Assembly: GCF_017901135.1 (NCBI RefSeq)
Contig: NZ_CP072801.1
Location: 2,601,501-2,665,500 of the forward strand
Reading direction: 5' to 3'
Length of the DNA: 64,000 bases
DNA from: Thiothrix litoralis
Lineage (GTDB): Bacteria > Pseudomonadota > Gammaproteobacteria > Thiotrichales > Thiotrichaceae
A program made the translations under genes and the position numbers. The notes beneath the pieces were generated by a model that did no database searches, had not been told where the DNA came from, and worked only from the letters and a program-made list of their open reading frames with translations. Shown piece after piece: positions 54,912-62,646 of the stretch. Each line of letters begins with the position of its first letter. Position 1 is the stretch's first letter.

Positions 54912-56090
54912 TTACTGCCTGCTGTTCGCCCACTGTACCAGCAGTTGACGCTCGTCATCGGTCATTTGCGTGGTATTCCCCAGGGGCATAATCCGCGAAC
55001 CGACCTGTGTGGCAATCTGCGCGGCATGGCTGACCATCTGGGCTTCGGTTTCCAGCAGCACCCCTTTGGGCGGCGCGGGAAAAGCCGTATTGGTTGGCTG
55101 AGCAGCATGGCAACTGATGCAATGCGTTTGTGCCAAACCATGCACCGTCGTGAAACTGATTTCACCCGCCGCTCCAGCGTTTTTCAGCAGCGGGTAACTG
55201 GCTAACAACGCTGTGCCCACAAAGATAAACAAGGCCACAGCGAGTAACCACAGGGCTTTCAGGTTGCCTTGCTTACCACGCACATTGAAGTAATGCCGCA
55301 CCATGAAACCCACCACGAACAGCGCCATCAATACCGTCCAGTTCCATTCACTACCAAAGGTGGAGGGGTAATGATTGCTGAACATGCAGAACAACACCGG
55401 CAGGGTCAGGTAGTTATTGTGCAAGGAACGTTGCCCGGCATCGGCGGCCAATTGCTTGTTTTGTGGCTGACCCTCCAGCGTTGACTGCACTAACTGGCGC
55501 TGGGCTGGCATAATCACGAAGAACACATTACCCGTCATCCAAGTCGCCAGCATCGCCCCGGTATGCAAGAAAGCCCCGCGCCCGCTAAATACTTGCATCA
55601 GCAGGAAAGAGGCCAGCATGATGAACAAAGCGGTCAGCAGCGCACTGCGCGTCTGGCTTTGCCGCCCAAACGCTGAATTCCACAACAGATGGTAAACCAA
55701 CCAGCTCCCCACCAGCGTTGCCAAACTGATCAGGATCGCTTGCCACTGGCTGATGTCAGCCACTGCCGGATCAATCAGGTAGGCTTCTGCCCCGGCGTAA
55801 TACACGATGGCCAACAGCACAAAACCGCTCATCCATGTCCAGTAGGATTCCCACTTGAACCAATGCAACGGCTCCGGCAGTTTACCCGGCTCGATATTGC
55901 GCTTTTCGACATTGAAAAAGCCGCCAGCGTGCAGCGCCCACAACTGACCTGAGACGTTGGGGTCTTCCGATGTCAGCAGATGATTCAGTAACCAGTTGAA
56001 GTAAAACGAAGCGCCAATCCAAGCAATCGCGGTAATGATGTGTATCCAGCGAAATGCCAGCCCCAGCCACTCAATGATGATCGATTCCAT
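54912..56090 (-). CDS. puuD: Membrane urate hydroxylase PuuD with cytochrome c domain
   Basis: A 392-residue inner-membrane enzyme that oxidises urate to 5-hydroxyisourate and passes electrons to the respiratory chain instead of oxygen. About eight helices occupy residues 1-290, starting IIIEWLGLAFRWIHIITAIAWIG, with HAGGFFNVEKRN near 55. The C-terminal domain holds a c-type heme site HCISCH near 323 and a Met ligand region SRIMPLGNTTQMTDDER. The ATG at 56090 has GGGAGG 9 nt upstream. It replaces soluble uricase. Confidence 0.92.
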   Translation of the reverse strand: MESIIIEWLGLAFRWIHIITAIAWIGASFYFNWLLNHLLTSEDPNVSGQLWALHAGGFFNVEKRNIEPGKLPEPLHWFKWESYWTWMSGFVLLAIVYYAGAEAYLIDPAVADISQWQAILISLATLVGSWLVYHLLWNSAFGRQSQTRSALLTALFIMLASFLLMQVFSGRGAFLHTGAMLATWMTGNVFFVIMPAQRQLVQSTLEGQPQNKQLAADAGQRSLHNNYLTLPVLFCMFSNHYPSTFGSEWNWTVLMALFVVGFMVRHYFNVRGKQGNLKALWLLAVALFIFVGTALLASYPLLKNAGAAGEISFTTVHGLAQTHCISCHAAQPTNTAFPAPPKGVLLETEAQMVSHAAQIATQVGSRIMPLGNTTQMTDDERQLLVQWANSRQ

Positions 56091-56113
56091 GATACAAAGC
56101 CTCCCTGAAGGGT

Positions 56114-56470
56114 TTAACTGCCACGGTAAGTGGAATAACTCCACGGTGATACCAATAACGGCACGTGATAGTGCGCGGTCATATCGGCAATCGCAAAACG
56201 CAGCGTAATCACATCCAGAAACGGCGGCTCACTCAGAGGCGTATTGGCTTGTCGAAAGTAGTCAGCAACATGAAAGACCAGCTCCCAGATGCCGGTACGC
56301 ATCTCGTCAACCGTCAGCAAGGGCGCATCGCAACGCCCATCGTGATTGGTCATGGTTTGCTTTATCAGGCTGCGCTCAGTCGCTGAGGCACAGGCATACA
56401 ATTCCAACCGAACGTTGGCTGCCGGACAGCCATTGGCTGTATCCAGAACATGTGTGGTTAAACCTGTCAT
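56114..56470 (-). CDS. uraH: 5-Hydroxyisourate hydrolase
   Basis: A 118-residue transthyretin-like enzyme that opens 5-hydroxyisourate to [25 protein letters not shown] at the start carries the catalytic His, with NHDGRCD near 47 and the C-terminal tetrapeptide YRGS, diagnostic of HIU hydrolases. The ATG at 56470 is chosen because conserved residues begin at [10 protein letters not shown], although its GGGAG lies 13 nt upstream. First gene of the leftward uraH-puuD-gntR-puuE-uraD-alc-allA operon. Confidence 0.93.
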   Translation of the reverse strand: MTGLTTHVLDTANGCPAANVRLELYACASATERSLIKQTMTNHDGRCDAPLLTVDEMRTGIWELVFHVADYFRQANTPLSEPPFLDVITLRFAIADMTAHYHVPLLVSPWSYSTYRGS

Positions 56471-56499
56471 TTGAGATTTCAAACTCCCTGCAAAGTGGT

Positions 56500-56515
56500 T
56501 GGCACGCAAAATGCT
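56500..56515 (+). promoter_or_regulatory. Sigma-54-like motif pointing rightward near uraH
   Basis: TGGCACGCAAAATGCT has a perfect -24 element TGGCACG and GG/GC spacing of 10, but the -12 reads ATGC instead of TTGC. It points into the 3' end of the tetR gene, antisense to it. The same DNA read leftward (56520-56505) has a good TTTTGC -12 but CG instead of GG at -24, so the true direction is uncertain. A perfect ACGCAA-n5-TTGCGT repeat overlaps at 56504-56520. Confidence 0.4.
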
Positions 56516-56569
56516 TGCGTAAAGGAAAGCTTTTTCCACTCAAGTCGACAAACTTTGATGCAGGGTAGC

Positions 56570-56604
56570 ATTGTATACAATCGCTAATCAAGATTGGATA
56601 CAAT
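56570..56604. promoter_or_regulatory. Two GntR-type operator sites upstream of uraH
   Basis: A perfect 12-bp palindrome ATTGTATACAAT (56570-56581) and a one-mismatch copy ATTGGATACAAT (56593-56604), centres 23 bp apart, about two helical turns. They lie 100-134 bp upstream of uraH. The GntR protein encoded in that operon is the natural candidate to bind them. Confidence 0.7.
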
Positions 56605-56611
56605 ATAAGAT

Positions 56612-57268
56612 TTACGGCTGGCGGATGCCGCAACCTTGCAGAATGATGTGGATCAAGGTCTCCGTTGCTGTATCAAACTCGGCTCGCTCAAGCATGGCTT
56701 GTGGCTTGCCCAAAGCCGCATCAATCTGGCAGGAAAAGTCGGCATAGTGCTGGGTGGAAGACCACAACAGAAACACTAAGTGCGCTGGATCAATCGGCTG
56801 CATTTTTCCCTGTGCAATCCACGTTTCAAACACAGCAGTGCGCCCTTTGAACCAGTCGACATAGCCATCCTGAAAATATTCCTTGAGGTGCGCCCCACCA
56901 CTCATAATCTCGATACCAAAAATGCGCGACGCCAAGGGATAATCACGCGACAGCACCATTTTAGCGCGGATATAGGCTTCCAATTCCTGCGCCGGATCAC
57001 CGTCAGGGTCGAGTTCACTCAACACTTCATCCCACAAATCCAGAATATTCGACAATACCGCTGCGTACAGCCCTTGCTTGGAACGAAAGTAATAATGGAT
57101 ATTGGCTTTGGGCAAACCGCTGCGTTCGGCAATATTCTGGATACTGGCTCCCTTGTAGCCATGCCGGGCAAATTCAATTTCCGCCGCAGCAATGATTTTG
57201 CTTTCGTTTTGTTGGCGGATACGGCCTACCGATTTGTCCTGCTTATGGGACTCAACATGAATGAGCAT
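56612..57268 (-). CDS. TetR-family regulator, RutR-like
   Basis: A 218-residue regulator. The helix-turn-helix spans about residues 24-70 (IIAAAEIEFARHGYKGASIQ, NIAERSGLPKANIHYYF, which is characteristic of the RutR group), and the C-terminal effector domain has LSRDYPLASRIFGIEIMSGG near 107 and HLVFLLWSSTQHYADF near 165, the RutR C-terminal domain pattern. E. coli RutR binds uracil and controls pyrimidine and purine genes. AGGA lies 5 nt before the ATG. It stands between the urate operon and the Tsx channel, and RutR-like sites occur at 38945, 49885 and 57456. Confidence 0.88.
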   Translation of the reverse strand: MLIHVESHKQDKSVGRIRQQNESKIIAAAEIEFARHGYKGASIQNIAERSGLPKANIHYYFRSKQGLYAAVLSNILDLWDEVLSELDPDGDPAQELEAYIRAKMVLSRDYPLASRIFGIEIMSGGAHLKEYFQDGYVDWFKGRTAVFETWIAQGKMQPIDPAHLVFLLWSSTQHYADFSCQIDAALGKPQAMLERAEFDTATETLIHIILQGCGIRQP

Positions 57269-57426
57269 GATATTCCTGTGTATTCACAAACAATGCACCT
57301 TCAAGTGTCAAAAATGCCTAGTACTGGTGCACTCACGGTACTGAAGCTCACCGGGATTCTACCCAAGTTTTGGCAAACCAACGACAGATAAAGGCTTACA
57401 GAAGATTCATCACAATTTATCAGCTT

Positions 57427-57442
57427 TGGCCTGAAATTTGCT
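57427..57442 (+). promoter_or_regulatory. Sigma-54 promoter of the Tsx-like channel
   Basis: TGGCCTGAAATTTGCT fits the -24/-12 consensus at all but two defined positions, with GG and GC 10 nt apart. It predicts a start near 57454 and a leader of about 59 nt. Confidence 0.75.
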
Positions 57443-57455
57443 TTAACTAAAAAAG

Positions 57456-57471
57456 TTGTCCGTATGGTCAG
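57456..57471. promoter_or_regulatory. RutR-like operator at the Tsx-channel start site
   Basis: TTGTCCGTATGGTCAG agrees with TTGACCA-n2-TGGTCAA at 11 of 14 defined bases. It begins 13 bp after the sigma-54 promoter, the same arrangement as at the NCS2 permease gene. Confidence 0.6.
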
Positions 57472-57512
57472 GTTTTACGGTTTAGCACATTAAGCAATAG
57501 AGGTCAGTCTTT

Positions 57513-58235
57513 ATGAAATCGAAATTTTTTGTACCTGCATTCGTTATGTTGGGCGTTCTGAGTTCCCCCTCCGTTCTGGCTGAACAGAAGTGGAGTGACG
57601 CCAGCCTGACATACCTCAAAGGCGATAATTACAAGGTAGGCGACAATGATCGCCAAGTCATGACCTTTGAACACGCCACGGGGCAAGACTGGGGTGATAC
57701 CTTCTTTTTCATTGACCACACCGTGGCTTCCGATGGCTCCAAGAACAATTACTTTGAGCTTGCCCCGCGTGTCAGCCTCAGTTACTTGAGCGGCAAGGAA
57801 TTGAAAAAGGGCATTATCAAAGACGTGTATCTGGCAGGAACCATGGAAGGTTCCGCAAATGCAGACAACTACCTGTATGGGGTTGGGGTTGGGCTAGATG
57901 TGCCTAAGTTCAAATACGTCAACCTAAATCTCTACAAGGCCAACAACGGCAAACAAATGGATGACGAACAGATAACCGCCACATGGGCATTACCCTTCCA
58001 AGTAGGTAACGCTGAATTCTTGTATGATGGATTTATCGATGTCAGCACCAAGCAAAGCGATCATGCGGCGGAAACTAATTTTACATCACAGATCAAATGG
58101 AATGCAGGCAAGCAATTATTCCACACTAAAAAACCGATCTATGTTGGTGTTGAACAGGCACAATGGAACAACAAATACGGTATTGATGGTGTCAACGAAA
58201 GTAACCCATCCTTCATGATCAAAGCCCACTTCTGA
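57513..58235 (+). CDS. Tsx-like nucleoside-specific outer-membrane channel
   Basis: A 240-residue outer-membrane beta-barrel of the Tsx family (nucleoside-specific channel). A signal peptide ends SSPSVLA, followed by alternating amphipathic strands such as QKWSDASLTYLKGDNY, DWGDTFFFIDHT and NYFELAPRVSLSYLSG; the C-terminal residue is Phe (IKAHF), as required for barrel assembly. AGAGG is 9 nt upstream. It would admit nucleosides or bases to the periplasm for the BMP importer and NCS2 permease. A strong terminator follows. Confidence 0.82.
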   Translation: MKSKFFVPAFVMLGVLSSPSVLAEQKWSDASLTYLKGDNYKVGDNDRQVMTFEHATGQDWGDTFFFIDHTVASDGSKNNYFELAPRVSLSYLSGKELKKGIIKDVYLAGTMEGSANADNYLYGVGVGLDVPKFKYVNLNLYKANNGKQMDDEQITATWALPFQVGNAEFLYDGFIDVSTKQSDHAAETNFTSQIKWNAGKQLFHTKKPIYVGVEQAQWNNKYGIDGVNESNPSFMIKAHF

Positions 58236-58268
58236 TCATTACCAGCCACAACATTTTTTTGAGTCGTT

Positions 58269-58296
58269 AGGGGGTATTTTTTACCCCCTCTTTTTT
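58269..58296 (+). terminator. Rho-independent terminator after the Tsx-like gene
   Basis: Perfect 8-bp stem AGGGGGTA / TACCCCCT with a TTTTT loop, then CTTTTTT. It lies 34 bp after the stop codon. Confidence 0.9.
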
Positions 58297-58305
58297 AAAG
58301 CGTGT

Positions 58306-59001
58306 TTAAACCGTTAAATAGCGCTGAATCAGCCCTTCATTCAATTCCGCCATCGCGCCCTGTGCGACTTGCTGCCCACGATCCAGAATGCAGAACCGAT
58401 CCCCCACTTTCCGCGCAAACGGCAGTTTCTGTTCCACCAGCAATACAGTCAGACCGATGTCCTTATTGAGCTTACGGATAATGTCGCCGATTTCCGCCAC
58501 GATATTCGGCTGAATGCCCTCGGTCGGTTCGTCGAGAATCAGTAATTTCGGGTCGAGCACCAGCGCCCGCCCAATTGCCAACTGCTGTTGCTGCCCGCCG
58601 GACAAGTCGCCGCCACGCCGCCCCAGCATTTCTTTCAATACCGGAAACAGCTCGAAAATAAAGGGGGGAATGCTACGCACCTTGTCGCGTCGCGCGGGCA
58701 GGCCAATCAGCAAATTCTCTTCCACCGTCAGCAACGGGAAAATCTGCCGCCCTTGTGGCACGTAACCAATGCCGAGGTTGGCACGCTTTTCCGCATCCAC
58801 CCCCAGCAGGTTTTGCCCTTGATAGTGGATTGCGCCATCCCGCGCCTTGATCAGCCCCATGATGCACTGGAGCAAGGTGGTTTTACCCACGCCATTGCGC
58901 CCCATCAACACGGTGCATTCGCCTTCCGGCACCTGCATGTCCAGATTCCACAGCGTATGGCTTTCGCCGTAATACTGGTTAACTTTTTCAACAACTAGCA
59001 T
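58306..59001 (-). CDS. urtE: Urea ABC importer ATPase UrtE
   Basis: A 231-residue ATPase of the LivF type. Walker A GRNGVGKTTLLQCIMG near residue 35, LSGGQQQQLAIGRALVLDPK near 135 and LLILDEPTEGIQPNIVAEIG near 157, the last being typical of UrtE. It ends the leftward urtABCDE operon and converges on the Tsx-like gene. It is separated from urtD by a 73-bp spacer containing a palindromic repeat. Confidence 0.94.
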   Translation of the reverse strand: MLVVEKVNQYYGESHTLWNLDMQVPEGECTVLMGRNGVGKTTLLQCIMGLIKARDGAIHYQGQNLLGVDAEKRANLGIGYVPQGRQIFPLLTVEENLLIGLPARRDKVRSIPPFIFELFPVLKEMLGRRGGDLSGGQQQQLAIGRALVLDPKLLILDEPTEGIQPNIVAEIGDIIRKLNKDIGLTVLLVEQKLPFARKVGDRFCILDRGQQVAQGAMAELNEGLIQRYLTV

Positions 59002-59028
59002 CGTTACTACTCTCTAATTCGTTTTGCC

Positions 59029-59074
59029 CTTCGACTCCGCTCAGGGCGCGAGCGGTAGCTGAGCGAAGCCGAAG
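59029..59074. repeat. REP-like palindromic repeat between urtD and urtE
   Basis: Arms CTTCGACTCCGCTCAG (59029-59044) and CTGAGCGAAGCCGAAG (59059-59074) pair at 14 of 16 positions around a 14-nt GC-rich loop. The TTCG-n-CGCTCAG motif resembles known dispersed repeats in proteobacteria. It abuts the urtD stop codon and may protect or punctuate the transcript. Confidence 0.75.
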
Positions 59075-59866
59075 CTATTCCCCCAGATACACTTCGATCA
59101 CGCGCTGATCGTTTTGTACTTCGTCCATTGTACCTTCTGCCAGCACGCTGCCTTGGTGCAGCACCGTGACCTGATGGGCGATGGAACGCACGAAATCCAT
59201 GTCATGTTCCACCACCACCACCGAATGCTTGCCTGCCAGCGAGGTGAGCAATTCGGCGGTGCGCTCCATTTCCTGATGGGTCATCCCGGCAACGGGTTCA
59301 TCGACCAGCAGCAGATAGGGCTTTTGCACCAGTAACATGCCGATTTCCAGCCATTGCTTTTGCCCGTGGGATAACGCTCCGGCGGCTTGGTGGTAATGGT
59401 CAGTCAGGCCGATGGTCTGCAAGGTTTCGTCGATCAGGGCTTGTTGTTCGCCACTCAAACGGGCGCGAAGGCTGTACCACACGCTTTTGTTGCCGTGCAT
59501 GGCGAGTTCCAGATTTTCGGCGACGCTGTGCGACTCGAATACGGTAGGTTTCTGGAATTTGCGCCCGATGCCTGCATTGGCGATTTCAGGTTCAGACAGT
59601 TTCAGCAAATCCACCGTTTGTCCGAACCATGCCTGCCCGCTGTCGGGGCGAGTTTTGCCGGTGATAATGTCCATCATGGTGGTTTTGCCTGCACCGTTGG
59701 GGCCAATAATGCAGCGCAATTCGCCCTTGTCGATGTACAGCGTCAAGTTATTGATCGCTTTGAAACCGTCGAAACTGACGTTCAAATCCTCCAGATACAG
59801 GATGGCTGTGTGACTGGCATCCGGTTGCCCGGCCTCGGTGTGACGTAAATGTGCGCCTTCACTCAT
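59075..59866 (-). CDS. urtD: Urea ABC importer ATPase UrtD
   Basis: A 263-residue ATPase of the LivG type. LEDLNVSFDGFKAINNLTLY near 26, Walker [21 protein letters not shown] near 54, LSHGQKQWLEIGMLLVQ near 158 (the SHGQ signature typical of UrtD) and LLLVDEPVAGMTHQEMERT near 180. It overlaps urtC by 4 bp. Confidence 0.95.
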   Translation of the reverse strand: MSEGAHLRHTEAGQPDASHTAILYLEDLNVSFDGFKAINNLTLYIDKGELRCIIGPNGAGKTTMMDIITGKTRPDSGQAWFGQTVDLLKLSEPEIANAGIGRKFQKPTVFESHSVAENLELAMHGNKSVWYSLRARLSGEQQALIDETLQTIGLTDHYHQAAGALSHGQKQWLEIGMLLVQKPYLLLVDEPVAGMTHQEMERTAELLTSLAGKHSVVVVEHDMDFVRSIAHQVTVLHQGSVLAEGTMDEVQNDQRVIEVYLGE

Positions 59867-60975
59867 GCTTGCACCCTCTTATGAAACCAGCGGCTGTCCT
59901 TCAGGTTTTGTACCAGCCCGGCCAAGCCTTGCGGCAAATACAGCGTCACCAGCACAAACAACGCCCCCAGCATGAATATCCACGATTCCGGCATCAGCCC
60001 GGTAAACACCGTCTTGGCGTAATTGACCAGAATCGCGCCGATCACCGCGCCGTACAGCGTGGCACGCCCGCCAATCGCCACCCAAATAACGATTTCAATC
60101 GAATTCAGCGGGGAAAATTCACCGGGGTTAATAATGCCCACCTGCGGCACATACAACGCCCCCGCCACACCCGCCAACATCGCCGACACCGTAAACACCC
60201 ACACCTTGTAATGCTCGACCCGGTAGCCAACAAAACGGGTACGGCTTTCGGCATCGCGAATCGCCACCACAATCCGTCCCAACTTGGAGTTGATAATGAA
60301 ACGGCACAGCAAATACCCACCCGCCAAGGCCAGCCCCGACAGCACAAACAACGTCATGCGCGTATTGTCCGATTGCAGGCTGAAACCAAGAATATCCTTG
60401 AAATCGGTCAAGCCATTATTGCCACCAAAACCCATTTCATTACGGAAAAACGCCAGCAACAGCGCATATGTCAGCGCTTGAGTAATGATCGACAGATAAA
60501 CCCCTGTGACCCGCGAACGAAATGCCAGCCAACCAAACACAAACGCCAACACGCCCGGCACCAGCAATACCATCAGCATTGCAAACCAGAACATGTCAAA
60601 GCCCTGCCAGAACCACGGCATTTCCTTCCAGTTGAGGAACACCATAAAGTCCGGCAAGTTCGGGTTGCCATACACACCCCGGTCGCCAATCTGACGCATC
60701 AAATACATGCCCATTGCATAGCCGCCGAGGGCGAAGAATGCGCCGTGTCCAAGGCTTAAAATGCCCAAGTAACCCCACACCAGATCCACGGCTATCGCCA
60801 GCAGTGCATAGGTCAAATACTTGCCGAGCAAGGTCACGAGATACGTCGGCATGTGCAGGAAATTGCCTTCCGGCACCAGCAAATTCAGTACCGGAACGAG
60901 TACCAGCACCACAGCCAGCACCGCCAGCATGATTTGTCCGCCCCGGTCATTGTGCAGAATACGTGTGATGAACAT
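59863..60975 (-). CDS. urtC: Urea ABC importer permease UrtC
   Basis: A 370-residue LivM-type permease with about ten helices. The family core LLAIAVDLVWGYLGILSLGHGAFF near residue 58 and GGNNGLTDFKDILGF near 185 are present, and AVIGAILVNYAKTVFTGLMPE near 318 is characteristic of UrtC. It lies 3 bp after urtB and pairs with it to form the urea channel. Confidence 0.95.
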   Translation of the reverse strand: MFITRILHNDRGGQIMLAVLAVVLVLVPVLNLLVPEGNFLHMPTYLVTLLGKYLTYALLAIAVDLVWGYLGILSLGHGAFFALGGYAMGMYLMRQIGDRGVYGNPNLPDFMVFLNWKEMPWFWQGFDMFWFAMLMVLLVPGVLAFVFGWLAFRSRVTGVYLSIITQALTYALLLAFFRNEMGFGGNNGLTDFKDILGFSLQSDNTRMTLFVLSGLALAGGYLLCRFIINSKLGRIVVAIRDAESRTRFVGYRVEHYKVWVFTVSAMLAGVAGALYVPQVGIINPGEFSPLNSIEIVIWVAIGGRATLYGAVIGAILVNYAKTVFTGLMPESWIFMLGALFVLVTLYLPQGLAGLVQNLKDSRWFHKRVQA

Positions 60976-60978
60976 CGC

Positions 60979-62541
60979 TTAATCCCCCGCCGCCCGGCCT
61001 TTCTGCGGGAACAACCCGCGTGGACGTTTCTGGATGAACAAAATAATGAACACCAGCACCAGAATCTTCGCCAGCACCGCGCCTGCCCACGGCTCCAGCA
61101 CCTTGTTGACCACGCCCAGCGACAAACCTGCCACCAGCGTTCCCCACAAATTGCCGACCCCGCCGAACACCACCACCATGAACGAGTCGATAATGTAACT
61201 CTGCCCCAGATTTGGCCCGACGTTGGTTAACTGACTGAGCGCAACACCCGCGACACCGGCAATGCCCGACCCCAAACCAAAGGTCAGCGCATCCACCCGC
61301 GCCGAACGCACGCCCATTGCCCGTGCCATCGCCCGGTTTTGCGAGACCGCCCGTACCTGCAAACCCAAATTGGTTTTACGCAGCACAAAATACAGCAAGG
61401 CAAACACCATCAGGCAGAACAGCACAATGTACAAACGGTTGTAAGTCAGGGAAAGCACGCTGTTGATTTCCAGCGAACCCGACATCCACGACGGGTTGGA
61501 AACCGGCACGTTTTGCGGCGAAATCACCGTGCGCACCAGTTGTTGCAGGATCAGGCTGATCCCAAAGGTTGCCAGCAAGGTTTCCAGCGGACGCCCGTAC
61601 AAATGGCGAATCACCGTGCGCTCAATCAAAATCCCCATCAACCCCGACACAATAAACGCCGCAGGCACTGCCACAAACAGCGAGTAATCAATGGCCTGGG
61701 GCATCAGTTGCTGCACAATGTAAGTGGTGTAAGCGCCCAGCATAATCAGCTCGCCGTGCGCCATATTGATCACGCCCATCACCCCAAAGGTAATCGCCAG
61801 CCCAATCGCCGCCAGCACCAGCACCGAGCCGAGACTCAGGCCGAAAAACAGGGTTTCGGCATAACCGTATAATTCCGCCCGGTCTTCAATCGCTTTCAGG
61901 GATGCTTGCGCGGCTTTAGCAACAGCGGCATCGCTATCCGTGGTCATGGTCGTTAAGCGGTTACGCACACCGGGGTTCAAATTGCCTGCCAGTGAAGCAA
62001 TCGCCGCCAAGCGTACTGGCTGTTCGGCTGCATTCAAATCAGCCATGGCCAAACCCAGCGACAAAGCTTCCTGCACTGCCGGGTCGGTTTCCTTGTCCAG
62101 CAGGCCGCGCAATTGCGGAGCCATGTCCGGCGTAATGGTTTCCAGCAAGCCATTGGCGGACGTCAGCCGTACCGACGCATCCGGGCTGCTCAGGCTCAAT
62201 TGCCCAATCGCAGCCCGCAAAGAGCGGCGCAAACTGTTCTTGGTGGGAATCTTGCGTAGCCCATCGGTGGATGCGCCATCCGCAACAATCACCAGCGTGC
62301 CTTGCTCCTCGTGCTGGTACAGCTTGCCATCCAGCAATGCCTGCAAGTACGGCACGACTTTCGAGTCACCGCTGGCAGCGAGCAAGTCAATGGCTTCACC
62401 CGTTTTATCGAAAGAAGCCTCCGCAAACAAAGCGGCGGCTTGGGTAAAGGCGGCACTTTCCTGCTCAGCCTGTAGCAGCGGACTGAACCACAACAACAAG
62501 CTCAACAGGAAAATACGGGGTAAATCATGAGTTTTCAGCAT
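60979..62541 (-). CDS. urtB: Urea ABC importer permease UrtB
   Basis: A 520-residue permease. A signal-like N-terminus (IFLLSLLLWFSPLLQA) is followed by a periplasmic helical domain of about 200 residues (HEAT-like, with LLAASGDSKVVPYLQALLDG near 50), then the LivH-type permease from about 225 (LVLAAIGLAITFGVMGVINM, then AHGELIMLGAYTTYIVQ). This long form is the standard UrtB arrangement. It lies 105 bp after urtA. Confidence 0.93.
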   Translation of the reverse strand: MLKTHDLPRIFLLSLLLWFSPLLQAEQESAAFTQAAALFAEASFDKTGEAIDLLAASGDSKVVPYLQALLDGKLYQHEEQGTLVIVADGASTDGLRKIPTKNSLRRSLRAAIGQLSLSSPDASVRLTSANGLLETITPDMAPQLRGLLDKETDPAVQEALSLGLAMADLNAAEQPVRLAAIASLAGNLNPGVRNRLTTMTTDSDAAVAKAAQASLKAIEDRAELYGYAETLFFGLSLGSVLVLAAIGLAITFGVMGVINMAHGELIMLGAYTTYIVQQLMPQAIDYSLFVAVPAAFIVSGLMGILIERTVIRHLYGRPLETLLATFGISLILQQLVRTVISPQNVPVSNPSWMSGSLEINSVLSLTYNRLYIVLFCLMVFALLYFVLRKTNLGLQVRAVSQNRAMARAMGVRSARVDALTFGLGSGIAGVAGVALSQLTNVGPNLGQSYIIDSFMVVVFGGVGNLWGTLVAGLSLGVVNKVLEPWAGAVLAKILVLVFIILFIQKRPRGLFPQKGRAAGD

Positions 62542-62567
62542 ACATATACCTGAACACCGTGAAAGGG

Positions 62568-62619
62568 AGAGGTATCTGCCGAGAGGATGGAGGTAGAGGA
62601 TGTGATGGCAGATACCTCT
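62568..62619 (-). promoter_or_regulatory. Long inverted repeat between urtA and urtB
   Basis: Perfect 13-bp arms AGAGGTATCTGCC (62568-62580) and GGCAGATACCTCT (62607-62619) with a 26-nt loop. No U-run follows on the urt strand. Such hairpins after a binding-protein gene usually stabilise its mRNA so the binding protein outnumbers the permease. Confidence 0.75.
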
Positions 62620-62646
62620 AGGGGAAACGTGTTGTTCTAAACGCGC

